A stretch of 64,000 bases of DNA from [Clostridium] aminophilum DSM 10710 (GCF_000711825.1 NZ_JONJ01000010.1:83564-147563); one strand, 5' to 3'; counted from the stretch's first letter, positions 48,240 to 57,148 are shown. Notes: generated by a model not told the origin, from the letters alone. Numbers and translations: made by a program.

Positions 48240-48569
48240 ATGAGCAGAACAATACCAAGAGCCTATGTTACAGCTGCATGGAGCAAGAATCCTGTTGTCG
48301 CAAAAGAAGCAGCAAAGAAATACTGTCAGGAACTGGTAAAGGAAGGATATCTTCCCCTTTGCCCTATTCTTGCTTTTGATGGAATCTTTTCAGCTGAGGA
48401 TACGGAAGCTCATAAGAGATTCAAGGAGATGTCTGAGGATCTGCTTCGTAGAGCAAGATTCCTTGTTATCTGTGGTAATAAGCAGAATGAGGAAGTTAAG
48501 GATGATATCGCAATAGCCAGAAAATCCAAGGTTATTGTTACAACCTTAGATGGAGTTATTGGACTATGA
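48240..48569 (+). CDS. DUF7768/DUF4406-like protein (nucleoside deoxyribosyltransferase fold)
   Basis: A 109-residue protein with a Rossmann-like pattern: RAYVTAAWSKNPVVAKEAAKKY, CPILAFDGIF and RFLVICGNKQNEEVKDDIAIARK. The fold resembles small nucleoside 2-deoxyribosyltransferase-like domains often found in phages and ICEs. Catalysis is not shown. GGAGG precedes the ATG. Confidence 0.65.
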   Translation: MSRTIPRAYVTAAWSKNPVVAKEAAKKYCQELVKEGYLPLCPILAFDGIFSAEDTEAHKRFKEMSEDLLRRARFLVICGNKQNEEVKDDIAIARKSKVIVTTLDGVIGL

Positions 48570-48599
48570 TTGGCCCAGATAGAAGGGAGGCGATAATTC

Positions 48600-49085
48600 G
48601 TGGTTAATGAAGAACTATCAGCCAAGTCGCTTCATTTTGTGGTTGATTATGCTGTGAAGCCTGCAACAAAAGAAATCATAAAATCTTTGGAAAAAATCTG
48701 TCTCCAGCTTAAAGCACAGAATCAAAAGCAAAAGGAAAAAGTTAAAACAGGTAAGATGCCTGTGAAAAAGCTCATTAAGCAGGGCAAAGGTGCTCAGAAG
48801 ATAGAGCTGGATGGTGAAGATATCCATCTGTTTAATCGTCTTGCTAAGAAATATGGTGTGGATTATGCCGTGGTAAAGGATAAGGAGGCTGGTACTTATA
48901 AGATCTTTTTCAAGGCTCAGGATGCAGATGCTATCTCTGATCTGGTAGCTGATTATACCAAGAGAACCCTTGGAAAAGAAAAAGGTGCAAAGGAGAGCGT
49001 ACTTGGTAAGCTTAAGAAACTTAAGGAAAAGGTTGCTTCGATACCTCGTAAGGTAGTAGAGAAGAGGAAGGAGCAGACACGATGA
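48600..49085 (+). CDS. PcfB family conjugation protein
   Basis: DUF3801/PcfB protein of 161 residues; PcfB works with the coupling protein at the membrane in enterococcal pheromone-type conjugation. The middle LDGEDIHLFNRLAKKYGVDYAVVKDKEAGTYKIFFKAQDADAI is diagnostic (read as conserved core residues about 78-120); the tail is very lysine-rich. GTG start after GGGAGG. Overlaps the coupling gene by four bases. Confidence 0.85.
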   Translation: MVNEELSAKSLHFVVDYAVKPATKEIIKSLEKICLQLKAQNQKQKEKVKTGKMPVKKLIKQGKGAQKIELDGEDIHLFNRLAKKYGVDYAVVKDKEAGTYKIFFKAQDADAISDLVADYTKRTLGKEKGAKESVLGKLKKLKEKVASIPRKVVEKRKEQTR

Positions 49086-50851
49086 ATCAGAAATTAAAAA
49101 AGAAGATTATTCTGAATATCCCTTATGTTGCAATAGGCTTATTTGCTACCAATTTCGGTGAAGCCTGGCGTATTTCAGAGGGGATGAATGCATCAGAAAA
49201 GCTTCAGGGAATGATCCTTGGCGGTGGTTTTCAGACAGCATTTTCCAATCCGCTACCAAGTTTGCATCCTTTGGATCTTCTAGTAGGTATTGCTTGTGGA
49301 GCAATCCTTCGATTGGCAGTTTATCTTAAGGGTAAGAATGCCAAGAAGTATCGGCATGGAGTGGAATATGGTTCTGCCAGGTGGGGCAAGTCATCGGACA
49401 TAGAACCCTTCCGGGATCCGGATCCAAGGAATAATGTGATTCTCTCCCAAACTGAGCAGATCACTCTAAGTTCCAGACCATCTCAGCCAAAGTACGCAAG
49501 AAATAAGAATGTGCTGGTTGTAGGTGGTTCCGGTTCAGGTAAAACGAGGTTTTTTATTAAGCCGAACTTGCTGCAGTGTGACAGTAAGGATTATCCTTGT
49601 TCATTTGTAGTAACTGATCCGAAGGGAAGTGTGGTTTTGGAATGCGGTAATGCCCTTTTGAAGAAAGGATATCGTATCAAGATATTTAATACCATCAATT
49701 TCAACAAAAGTATGCATTACAATCCCTTCGCCTATATTCATAGTGAGAAGGACATCTTAAAGCTTGTAACTACGCTGATTGCCAATACCAAAGGTGAAGG
49801 AAAAGGAGGGGATGAGTTCTGGGAAAAAGCCGAGAAACTGTTGTATTCAGCGCTTATCGGCTACATCCATTATGAGGCTCCGATAGAGGAACAGAACTTC
49901 ACAACGCTTCTTGAAATGATCAATGCTATGGAAGTCAGAGAAGATGATGAGGAGTTCAAGAATGCGGTAGATATGCTCTTTGATGAGCTGGAGGAAAAGG
50001 ATCCAAATCATTTTGCGGTTCGCCAGTATAAGAAGTATAAGCTTGCAGCCGGAAAGACGGCTAAGTCTATCTTGGTTTCATGTGGTGCCAGACTGGCTCC
50101 ATTTGATATCAAAGAGCTTCGAGAGATCACAGCTTACGATGAATTACAACTGGATACGATAGGTGATAAGAAGACGGCGTTGTTTCTGATTATGTCAGAT
50201 ACAGACGCCACTTTTAATTTCCTAATATCTATGGTGTACACGCAGCTGTTTAATCTGCTTTGTGAAAAGGCAGATGATGTCTATGGCGGAAGACTTCCGG
50301 TTCATGTGAGGTGCCTTATTGATGAATGTGCTAATATCGGACAGATCCCTAACCTGGAGAAGCTGGTTGCAACCATCCGATCCCGTGAGATCAGTGCCTG
50401 TCTGGTGCTTCAGGCAAAGTCACAGCTGAAGGCAATCTACAAGGATAATGCAGACACCATTGTCGGTAATATGGATTCTCAGATTTTCCTTGGAGGAACT
50501 GAGAAGACAACGCTAAAGGATCTTACAGAGATTCTTGGCAAGGAAACCATTGATATGTACACCACAGGAAATACCAAGGGCTCCCAGGAGTCCTATAACA
50601 TGAATTACCAGAAGCTTGGCAAAGAGCTGATGAGTATGGATGAACTTGCTGTAATGGATGGCAGTAAATGTATTGTTCAGGTGAGAGGTGTGAGACCTTT
50701 CCTTTCTGATAAGTACGACCTGACAAAGCATCCAAACTATCCGCTGACAGCAGATTATGACAAGAAGAACTGGTTCGATATTGAGAAATATCTGAACAGA
50801 AAGCTTATCCTTCATCCAAATGATGAATACGAAGTATTTAACGATGCCTAG
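49082..50851 (+). CDS. VirD4-type coupling protein
   Basis: Type IV coupling ATPase of 589 residues that links the relaxosome to the secretion channel. Two hydrophobic stretches near residues 9-25 and 60-80 anchor it. EYGSARWGKSSDI, Walker A GGSGSGKT, VTDPKGSVVLECG and Walker B LIDECANIG are present, and a late QAKSQLKAIYKDNADTIVGNM. It belongs to the PcfC/TraG branch. Start overlaps pcfB (ATGA). Confidence 0.93.
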   Translation: MNQKLKKKIILNIPYVAIGLFATNFGEAWRISEGMNASEKLQGMILGGGFQTAFSNPLPSLHPLDLLVGIACGAILRLAVYLKGKNAKKYRHGVEYGSARWGKSSDIEPFRDPDPRNNVILSQTEQITLSSRPSQPKYARNKNVLVVGGSGSGKTRFFIKPNLLQCDSKDYPCSFVVTDPKGSVVLECGNALLKKGYRIKIFNTINFNKSMHYNPFAYIHSEKDILKLVTTLIANTKGEGKGGDEFWEKAEKLLYSALIGYIHYEAPIEEQNFTTLLEMINAMEVREDDEEFKNAVDMLFDELEEKDPNHFAVRQYKKYKLAAGKTAKSILVSCGARLAPFDIKELREITAYDELQLDTIGDKKTALFLIMSDTDATFNFLISMVYTQLFNLLCEKADDVYGGRLPVHVRCLIDECANIGQIPNLEKLVATIRSREISACLVLQAKSQLKAIYKDNADTIVGNMDSQIFLGGTEKTTLKDLTEILGKETIDMYTTGNTKGSQESYNMNYQKLGKELMSMDELAVMDGSKCIVQVRGVRPFLSDKYDLTKHPNYPLTADYDKKNWFDIEKYLNRKLILHPNDEYEVFNDA

Positions 50852-50882
50852 GCTAATGGAGTATAAGAGAAGAAATTTTTCA

Positions 50883-50912
50883 CTGACATTTTTAAAATTC
50901 ATCCCGTATAAT
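50883..50912 (+). promoter_or_regulatory. Promoter ahead of the nitroreductase unit
   Basis: CTGACA (50883-50888), an 18-base spacer and a consensus TATAAT (50907-50912). It sits 31 bases after the coupling-protein stop codon. Confidence 0.65.
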
Positions 50913-50966
50913 TGAGGATGAGTTATTTAACTTATACTTAGTATATTCGCTGGAGGAATGAGATTC

Positions 50967-51011
50967 ATGAAATTTGCTATGTTACTGTGGAGTTTTGGAT
51001 TTTTTGAGTAA
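50967..51011 (+). CDS. Possible 14-residue leader peptide
   Basis: ATG at 50967 with TGGAGGAATGAG upstream encodes MKFAMLLWSFGFFE and then TAA, 51 bases before the nitroreductase gene. The peptide is hydrophobic and aromatic. It could be a translated leader that controls the downstream gene or a short membrane peptide. No alternative-hairpin attenuator was established by eye. Confidence 0.45.
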   Translation: MKFAMLLWSFGFFE

Positions 51012-51062
51012 CTACCATATCTTTTAAATAACAGAATCAATGTAGCAAAGGAGATTATAGAT

Positions 51063-51569
51063 ATGGAATTTAATAAAGTTATTCAGAAGAGAGAGTCTGT
51101 CCGTAAGTACAGCGATACAAAGCCAACAGAAGATCAAGTGAAATATATTCTAGAAGCAGGGCGCTTAGCACCAACAGCTTTTAATAAGCAACCACAACGA
51201 GTGTATATACTAAAAAGTGGAGAAGCTCTTCAGAGGATGGACAGTGTTCATCCATGCCGTTATGGAGCACCGATGGTAATTCTAGTATGTTCCGATAAAA
51301 ATGCTGCAAGTAATTTTCAGGGTGGAAATAGCTATTTGACAGATGGTGTTATTGCAGCAACACATATGATGCTGGCAGCAACAGATATAGGATTGGATAC
51401 ATGTTGGGCTGGAGTGAATGATGTTCTTAAAACACAGAAGGTTTTTGACCTGCCAGAAAACATCTATCCTATTTGTTTCCTGGATTTGGGATTTCGCGCT
51501 AGCGATTTCAAAGGTGTATCTAGCGATAAAAAAAGAAATCCAATTGATTCAATGGTAACTATTTTATAA
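51063..51569 (+). CDS. Nitroreductase family protein
   Basis: FMN-dependent oxidoreductase fold of 168 residues. RESVRKYSDTKPTEDQV and EAGRLAPTAFNKQPQRVYI form the FMN-phosphate site, and AATDIGLDTCWAGV is the later conserved helix. AAAGGAG precedes the ATG. It is a cargo gene between the coupling protein and maff2, with its own promoter. AT-rich codons agree with the ICE. Reduction target unknown. Confidence 0.87.
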   Translation: MEFNKVIQKRESVRKYSDTKPTEDQVKYILEAGRLAPTAFNKQPQRVYILKSGEALQRMDSVHPCRYGAPMVILVCSDKNAASNFQGGNSYLTDGVIAATHMMLAATDIGLDTCWAGVNDVLKTQKVFDLPENIYPICFLDLGFRASDFKGVSSDKKRNPIDSMVTIL

Positions 51570-51575
51570 ATAATT

Positions 51576-51788
51576 GCGGCGTAGCCCAAGGGCGATTGAA
51601 AAGCAGGAGTCATAACCTGCCGCCGTGTTTACTCCTGAAGAGGAGTATAGCGGAAGAACCCGCATTAATTAATGCAGCGCTGTGCCGGAAAGGTCACTGC
51701 AGAAGACATCCGGCTTACAACTGAATATGGAACTTTTTACAAGGGTAATTAACGAGAGTCACGGCCTGATCAGCCATGGCTCTTTTTT
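51576..51788 (+). ncRNA. Candidate structured RNA ending in a terminator
   Basis: Consecutive stems are visible: outer GCGGCG/CGCCGT (51576-51581 with 51621-51626) enclosing GCC-CAAG-GGC and GCAGG/CCTGC; ACTCCT-GAAG-AGGAGT (51631-51646); GCGG/CCGC (about 51650-51663); GCCGGA/TCCGGC (51684-51714); then a terminator stem (51754-51780) with a T-run. No coding frame fits. The element lies between the nitroreductase gene and maff2. The family was not recognised; part of the first domain faintly resembles a cobalamin-riboswitch box but the rest does not. Confidence 0.5.
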
Positions 51789-51841
51789 AATGCTCGCAAC
51801 TACAAACAATCAATTTCTTAATTACATGGAGGATTTTCATT

Positions 51842-51966
51842 ATGGAATTTTTTAATTCAGCAGTAGGCGTACTTCAGACACTCGTTATCGCACTTGGTGC
51901 AGGTCTTGGAATTTGGGGCGTTGTAAACCTCATGGAAGGATATGGCAATGACAACCCTGGAGCTAA
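51842..51966 (+). pseudogene. maff2: maff2, 5-prime part, split by an inserted element
   Basis: ATG with GGAGG nine bases upstream begins the small ICE membrane protein Maff2 (MEFFNSAVGVLQTLVIALG, then GLGIWGVVNLMEGYGNDNPGA). After codon 41 the sequence switches to inserted DNA, and the open frame runs only five more codons to TAA at 51980. The missing 30 codons are found at 62728-62820. The fragment might still be translated as a 46-residue hybrid. Confidence 0.88.
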
Positions 51967-51990
51967 TGCTCATGTACGGTAAGGAAGCAA
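51965..51990 (+). other. Left junction (attL) of the nested element
   Basis: Core AA at 51965-51966, then the element end TGCTCATGTACGGTAAGG. The inner 24 bases match the reverse complement of the right end (62704-62727) at 18 positions; five of the six differences are transitions. Confidence 0.8.
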
Positions 51991-52055
51991 GCAACCGAAA
52001 ACAAGAGATAGACCGCCAGCACTACACTATTCCGAACCAAAGACCAAAAGATAAG

Positions 52056-52095
52056 CATTGTGGGAAAATCTAAACTTTTGGATTTTCCTACAATG
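52056..52095. repeat. 15-bp stem hairpin near the left end of the nested element
   Basis: CATTGTGGGAAAATC pairs with GATTTTCCTACAATG (one wobble) around a ten-base loop. No T-run. Just after it, frame residues ending DNSNQTPQQTAENIL (to 52261) resemble the tail of a P-loop kinase and may be a gene remnant. Confidence 0.5.
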
Positions 52096-52300
52096 CCAAC
52101 TACGGCGGAATCCCTCCCACTCCTTATATCTTTCTGTATACATTGAATTTGTATTTAGTAAAATGCAGACAACACCACGGATCGGCTTTTGGTTGGACAA
52201 TTCCAACCAAACACCACAGCAGACAGCAGAAAACATTCTGAACGCTAGGAAGCCGGTATGATTGTTACATATAAGGGGAAGAAAAATTTCTTTTAGGTAC

Positions 52301-52329
52301 TTGCTTTCCTAAAACTGATGTGATACAAT
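52301..52329 (+). promoter_or_regulatory. Promoter of tet(W)
   Basis: TTGCTT (52301-52306), a 17-base spacer and TACAAT (52324-52329). Confidence 0.7.
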
Positions 52330-52357
52330 GATTTAATCCAGAAAAGGAGTAAAAAAT

Positions 52358-52381
52358 ATGCGGCAAGGTATTCTTAAATAA
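52358..52381 (+). CDS. tet(W) leader peptide
   Basis: AAAGGAG followed by ATG and seven codons (MRQGILK, stop TAA). Ribosomal-protection tetracycline genes are preceded by such short leaders, whose translation is thought to govern attenuation downstream. Confidence 0.6.
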   Translation: MRQGILK

Positions 52382-52549
52382 AACTATAATCAAATAGTGG
52401 GAACAAAGGATTATGATAGCTCCTTTTGTAGGGGCTTAGTTTTTTGTACCCAATTTAAGAATACTTTTGCCTTATCAATTTTGACATATCCCCAAAAACA
52501 GCAATCACAAACAGGTGTATGCTGTATATGTGTATGTCCGCAACTTATA

Positions 52550-52588
52550 ATCCCCAGTGGTAAAAGTATTTTACTGCTGGGGATTTTT
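52550..52588 (+). terminator. Attenuator hairpin upstream of tet(W)
   Basis: ATCCCCAG...CTGGGGAT with inner GTAAAA/TTTTAC pairing and a following TTTTT, about 35 bases before tet(W). Together with the leader peptide it fits the transcription attenuation described for this class of genes. Confidence 0.7.
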
Positions 52589-52622
52589 ATGCCCTTTGGG
52601 GCTGTAAAGGGAGGACAATCAC

Positions 52623-54542
52623 ATGAAAATAATCAATATTGGAATTCTTGCCCATGTAGACGCTGGAAAGACGACCTTGACGGAGAGCCTGCTATATGCC
52701 AGCGGAGCCATTTCAGAACCGGGGAGCGTCGAAAAAGGGACAACGAGGACGGACACCATGTTTTTGGAGCGGCAGCGTGGGATTACCATTCAAGCGGCAG
52801 TCACTTCCTTCCAGTGGCACAGATGTAAAGTTAACATTGTGGATACGCCCGGCCACATGGATTTTTTGGCGGAGGTGTACCGCTCTTTGGCTGTTTTAGA
52901 TGGGGCCATCTTGGTGATCTCCGCTAAAGATGGCGTGCAGGCCCAGACCCGTATTCTGTTCCATGCCCTGCGGAAAATGAACATTCCCACCGTTATCTTT
53001 ATCAACAAGATCGACCAGGCTGGCGTTGATTTGCAGAGCGTGGTTCAGTCTGTTCGGGATAAGCTCTCCGCCGATATTATCATCAAGCAGACGGTGTCGC
53101 TGTCCCCGGAAATAGTCCTGGAGGAAAATACCGACATAGAAGCATGGGATGCGGTCATCGAAAATAACGATGAATTATTGGAAAAGTATATCGCAGGAGA
53201 ACCAATCAGCCGGGAAAAACTTGCGCGGGAGGAACAGCAGCGGGTTCAAGACGCCTCCCTGTTCCCAGTCTATCATGGCAGCGCCAAAAATGGCCTTGGC
53301 ATTCAACCGTTGATGGATGCGGTGACAGGGCTGTTCCAACCGATTGGGGAACAGGGGGGCGCCGCCCTATGCGGCAGCGTTTTCAAGGTTGAGTACACCG
53401 ATTGCGGCCAGCGGCGTGTCTATCTACGGTTATACAGCGGAACGCTGCGCCTGCGGGATACGGTGGCCCTGGCCGGGAGAGAAAAGCTGAAAATCACAGA
53501 GATGCGTATTCCATCCAAAGGGGAAATTGTTCGGACAGACACCGCTTATCAGGGTGAAATTGTTATCCTTCCCAGCGACAGCGTGAGGTTAAACGATGTA
53601 TTAGGGGACCAAACCCGGCTCCCTCGTAAAAGGTGGCGCGAGGACCCCCTCCCCATGCTGCGGACGACGATTGCGCCGAAAACGGCAGCGCAAAGAGAAC
53701 GGCTGCTGGACGCTCTTACGCAACTTGCGGATACTGACCCGCTTTTGCGTTGCGAAGTGGATTCCATCACCCATGAGATCATTCTTTCTTTTTTGGGCCG
53801 GGTGCAGTTGGAGGTTGTTTCCGCTTTGCTGTCGGAAAAATACAAGCTTGAAACAGTGGTAAAGGAACCCTCCGTCATTTATATGGAGCGGCCGCTCAAA
53901 GCAGCCAGCCACACCATCCATATCGAGGTGCCGCCCAACCCGTTTTGGGCATCCATAGGACTGTCTGTTACACCACTCTCGCTTGGCTCCGGTGTACAAT
54001 ACGAGAGCCGGGTTTCGCTGGGATACTTGAACCAGAGTTTTCAAAACGCTGTCAGGGATGGTATCCGTTACGGGCTGGAGCAGGGCTTGTTCGGCTGGAA
54101 CGTAACGGACTGTAAGATTTGCTTTGAATACGGGCTTTATTACAGTCCGGTCAGCACGCCGGCGGACTTCCGCTCATTGGCCCCGATTGTATTGGAACAG
54201 GCATTGAAGGAATCGGGGACGCAGCTGCTGGAACCTTATCTCTCCTTCATCCTCTATGCGCCCCAGGAATACCTTTCCAGGGCTTATCATGATGCACCGA
54301 AATACTGTGCCACCATCGAAACGGCCCAGGTAAAAAAGGATGAAGTTGTCTTTACTGGCGAGATTCCCGCCCGCTGTATACAGGCATACCGTACTGATCT
54401 GGCCTTTTACACCAACGGGCGGAGCGTATGCCTTACAGAGCTGAAAGGATATCAGGCCGCTGTCGGTCAGCCGGTCATCCAGCCCCGCCGTCCAAACAGC
54501 CGCCTGGACAAGGTGCGCCATATGTTTCAGAAGGTAATGTAA
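52623..54542 (+). CDS. tet(W): Tetracycline resistance ribosomal protection protein Tet(W)
   Basis: EF-G-like GTPase that binds the ribosome and releases tetracycline. The 639 residues carry G1 AHVDAGKTT, the switch [18 protein letters not shown] and NKIDQ. Overall sequence reads as Tet(W) (for example the [19 protein letters not shown] region and ending [10 protein letters not shown]), as remembered rather than searched. GGGAGGACAATCAC precedes the ATG. No frameshift or mosaic break was apparent by eye. It is the main cargo of the nested element. Confidence 0.95.
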   Translation: MKIINIGILAHVDAGKTTLTESLLYASGAISEPGSVEKGTTRTDTMFLERQRGITIQAAVTSFQWHRCKVNIVDTPGHMDFLAEVYRSLAVLDGAILVISAKDGVQAQTRILFHALRKMNIPTVIFINKIDQAGVDLQSVVQSVRDKLSADIIIKQTVSLSPEIVLEENTDIEAWDAVIENNDELLEKYIAGEPISREKLAREEQQRVQDASLFPVYHGSAKNGLGIQPLMDAVTGLFQPIGEQGGAALCGSVFKVEYTDCGQRRVYLRLYSGTLRLRDTVALAGREKLKITEMRIPSKGEIVRTDTAYQGEIVILPSDSVRLNDVLGDQTRLPRKRWREDPLPMLRTTIAPKTAAQRERLLDALTQLADTDPLLRCEVDSITHEIILSFLGRVQLEVVSALLSEKYKLETVVKEPSVIYMERPLKAASHTIHIEVPPNPFWASIGLSVTPLSLGSGVQYESRVSLGYLNQSFQNAVRDGIRYGLEQGLFGWNVTDCKICFEYGLYYSPVSTPADFRSLAPIVLEQALKESGTQLLEPYLSFILYAPQEYLSRAYHDAPKYCATIETAQVKKDEVVFTGEIPARCIQAYRTDLAFYTNGRSVCLTELKGYQAAVGQPVIQPRRPNSRLDKVRHMFQKVM

Positions 54543-54592
54543 AGATACATAATCGTCAAGACGGCAACAATCAGAAGTTATGGAGGGTAACA

Positions 54593-55360
54593 ATGGAATA
54601 TAGTAAGGAAGATTTAATGGAAGCAAAAAAGCAAATTTGGGGAGTGGGAGAGAACATGGGAACAGAGGAAAGTAAAAAAATCTGGGAGGAGAACGCACAA
54701 TTTTGGGATAATGCAATGGGTGACGAATCTAATGAATTTCACAGAGAGGTAGTGCGTCCCAAAGTAACGGAACTTCTATCTCCTAATCCTGCGGATTACA
54801 TTTTGGATATTGCGTGTGGCAATGGAAATTATTCTTCGTATCTTGCACAAAGAGGCGCTTCGGTTGTCGCTTTTGATTACAGCAAAAAAATGATAGAATT
54901 GGCTAAAAGACGGCAATCACAATATGCAAAACAAATTGAATTTTGTGTGGCGGATGCGACCGATAGAAAAAGTATATTAGAATTAAAAAGAAATCGAGCC
55001 TTTACGAAAGCAGTTTCTAATATGGCAATTATGGATATTACGGATATTGAACCACTTCTTATGGCTGTTTATGAACTGTTGCAGGAAAGCGGAATTTTTG
55101 TCTTTGCAACGCAACACCCTTGTTTTGTCACGTTGACTGAAAAATATATGACACCGCACAGTTACTATGATATAGCGATTGAAGGGCAACCGAAAGAGCA
55201 GATTTATTATCATCGTTCCATACAAGATATTTTTAACCTTTGTTTTAGAGCTGGATTTGTCATTGATGGATTTTATGAAGAATGTTTTAAAACCAACAAA
55301 GAAATTCCTATGGTAATGATAGTAAGGCTTAAGAAGGTAAAACGTGATAGCTTAAAATAA
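54593..55360 (+). CDS. Class I SAM-dependent methyltransferase
   Basis: A 255-residue protein with SAM motif I LDIACGNGNYSSYLA, acidic VVAFDYSKKM and a post-II AVSNMAIMDI region. No target domain is visible, so the substrate (small molecule or RNA) is unknown. It starts 51 bases after tet(W) with GGAGGG upstream and is clearly AT-richer than both flanking genes, a sign of separate origin. A methyltransferase behind tet(W) has been noted in several tet(W) contexts. Confidence 0.85.
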   Translation: MEYSKEDLMEAKKQIWGVGENMGTEESKKIWEENAQFWDNAMGDESNEFHREVVRPKVTELLSPNPADYILDIACGNGNYSSYLAQRGASVVAFDYSKKMIELAKRRQSQYAKQIEFCVADATDRKSILELKRNRAFTKAVSNMAIMDITDIEPLLMAVYELLQESGIFVFATQHPCFVTLTEKYMTPHSYYDIAIEGQPKEQIYYHRSIQDIFNLCFRAGFVIDGFYEECFKTNKEIPMVMIVRLKKVKRDSLK

Positions 55361-55400
55361 ATTCAAGTTTGTCGGGTAAATAGCAAACCCAGCCGAGCCA

Positions 55401-55442
55401 GTCAACGGTCAAGATGAACGGCGCATATGCGCAGCCGTTGAC
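55401..55442. repeat. Hairpin between methyltransferase and sigma-like genes
   Basis: GTCAACGG (55401-55408) pairs with CCGTTGAC (55435-55442); the palindrome GCGCATATGCGC lies inside. It marks the junction between the AT-rich resistance cargo and the GC-rich mobilization module. Confidence 0.5.
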
Positions 55443-55531
55443 AGCCCCGCCCGCCTTTGCTGGTAGGCAATCAAGGGGCGACAGCAAGAAGTGCCACCGC
55501 CCCGCACTATTATTCAGAAAGGGGAATTTCC

Positions 55532-55954
55532 ATGACCGACCAGATAGCCTATCAAGAATATATCCAGCGCAGGTACAACGCCTTTTGCAAGACTGTTATC
55601 CGCTGTGCCGCCTTGGACAAGATTTTGAAGCTTAAACGGCAATGGGAACGGCAAGTTTCCCTTGACTATCTGATGAACGAGAAGTTTGTCCAGTTTGCCG
55701 CGTCGGAGCCGGACGAGGAATACCCATTTACCGTCTGCGGTCAGACCGTCCTGCTCTGCAACGCCGCCCTTGCCGACGCGATCTCTGTTTTGCCGGAGCA
55801 GACGCGGGAAGAAATCCTGCGCTATTACTTTCTGCGCCAGCCGCAGCGCGTGATCGGCGCGTGTATTGGCCGGTCACGCAGCACAGCGGGGCGGCATATC
55901 CAGCTTGCCTTGCAGCGGCTACGCGAAGAAATGGGGGTGAGCCGGTATGAGTAG
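55532..55954 (+). CDS. Sigma-70-like transcription factor of the element
   Basis: A 140-residue protein with a sigma region 4-type helix-turn-helix near its end (LPEQTREEILRYYFLRQPQRVIGACIGRSRSTAGRHIQLALQRLR, seen as the PQRVIG...STAGRH recognition part). Common in Tn1549- and CTn-type elements as a regulator of transfer genes. AAAGGGGA precedes the ATG. Overlaps the next gene by eight bases. Confidence 0.8.
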   Translation: MTDQIAYQEYIQRRYNAFCKTVIRCAALDKILKLKRQWERQVSLDYLMNEKFVQFAASEPDEEYPFTVCGQTVLLCNAALADAISVLPEQTREEILRYYFLRQPQRVIGACIGRSRSTAGRHIQLALQRLREEMGVSRYE

Positions 55955-56159
55955 ACTTCTCCCCTATGAAACAATCCTCAAAGCCCGTGAGGGCGACCCA
56001 GAAGCCGTGAACGCTGTCCTGCTCCACTACGCCGGATATATCCGCTATTTCTCAAAAGTGAACGGGCAGGTCAACGCCGAGGTGGAGGACTATGTAAAGC
56101 AGCGGTTAATTGACTGTCAATTCAAGTTCCGGCTTGACGAACCACCGGACAAGTCATAA
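55947..56159 (+). CDS. Helix-turn-helix domain protein (HTH_16 type)
   Basis: A 70-residue companion of the sigma-like protein (YETILKAREGDPEAVNAVLLHYAGYI), a pair repeated in many Firmicutes ICEs and IMEs. The conserved opening resembles sigma region 2-like helices. Function is regulatory by association. Confidence 0.8.
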   Translation: MSRLLPYETILKAREGDPEAVNAVLLHYAGYIRYFSKVNGQVNAEVEDYVKQRLIDCQFKFRLDEPPDKS

Positions 56160-56194
56160 AAACTGAATACCAGCCGCCACCGACGCGGCCAGCG

Positions 56195-56233
56195 AAAGCA
56201 GTAAGTCTTGAAAAAGATTTACTGCTTTTTTTG
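56195..56233 (+). terminator. Terminator before the mobilization genes
   Basis: AAGCAGTAAGTCTT-GAAA-AAGATTTACTGCTT with one mismatch, followed by seven T residues. Confidence 0.85.
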
Positions 56234-56592
56234 TTGTCCGGCTCCGCTCCCGGCCATTTTGCCCCCTGCCGGTTGTAGTAGTAAGCGAGGAGGGAATTTT
56301 TCTGCCCTGGTGTTTGGCATTTGGAGCATTTACCCGTAGTAGAGGGCAAAGAGAAAGGATTTCTCCAACACCGGGTAGAAACCACTGCGTCCGGTGTCAT
56401 TTTAGCGAAAGCGGGCAGGAATGCCCTTTACAGGATTAGTAGTAGCAGAAAAAGAGAAACAAACTTTTGTGGTTGCAGTTTTCCAAAAAAGTGGCGGACG
56501 GAAGTGAGAGAAAGTTTGCAGTCACGGAGAGCAAGATTCTACCGCAGTACCAAAATTCGCTTATCGCTCATTTTGCCCCTGCGGGAATCTTG

Positions 56593-56637
56593 TTGGGGAG
56601 TGCCTTCCCCAAACCCTGCTTATGCGGCTTACGCCGC
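56593..56637 (+). other. Candidate origin of transfer
   Basis: An inverted repeat TTGGGGA/TCCCCAA (56593-56612) is followed by ACCCTGCTTATG and then a second hairpin GCGGC-TTAC-GCCGC (56624-56637). It lies about 110 bases ahead of mobC and the relaxase gene, the usual place for oriT in MOBP systems. The nick site was not identified. The rest of 56234-56749 holds no gene I can support. Confidence 0.45.
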
Positions 56638-56749
56638 TGGAAAATCCCTCAAAATAATTTTTCGGATTTTTCAAAAACAGTTCCGCTTTACACCCTGTTT
56701 TTCTCCTATTAGTGAGAGGACACCACGCACAGCCGAAGGAGGTTTTACC

Positions 56750-57148
56750 ATGCGAAAACGATATAACACGCCGCACCGCAGCCGGGTAGTCAAGACACGC
56801 ATGACCGAGGAAGAATACGCCGAGTTTGCGGAAAGGCTTTCTGCTTACAACATGAGCCAAGCCGAGTTTATCCGGCAAGCCATAACCGGGGCAGCCATAC
56901 GCCCCATCATAACCGTTTCCCCCGTCAATGACGAGTTGCTTGCCGCTGTCGGGAAGCTGACCGCCGAATACGGCAGGATCGGCGGCAACTTAAACCAGAT
57001 AGCCCGGACGCTGAACGAGTGGCACAGCCCCTACCCGCAGCTTGCCGGGGAGGTACGGGCGGCGGTTTCCGACCTTGCTGCCCTAAAGTTTGAAGTCTTG
57101 CAGAAAGTGGGTGACGCTGTTGGCAACATTCAAACATATCAGCTCTAA
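56750..57148 (+). CDS. mobC: Mobilization protein MobC
   Basis: Relaxosome accessory protein of 132 residues. The N-terminal ribbon-helix-helix (RVVKTRMTEEEYAEFAERLSAYNMSQAEFIRQAI region) and the RIGGNLNQIARTLNE motif are the MobC hallmarks. AAGGAGG lies seven bases ahead of the ATG. It overlaps the relaxase gene by 29 bases. Confidence 0.92.
   Translation: MRKRYNTPHRSRVVKTRMTEEEYAEFAERLSAYNMSQAEFIRQAITGAAIRPIITVSPVNDELLAAVGKLTAEYGRIGGNLNQIARTLNEWHSPYPQLAGEVRAAVSDLAALKFEVLQKVGDAVGNIQTYQL

Noticed and set aside
51576..51626. Cobalamin riboswitch
   Set aside because: A short stretch (AGCAGGAGTCATAACCTGCC) recalls the B12 box, but the upstream core and the downstream vitamin-related gene are missing.
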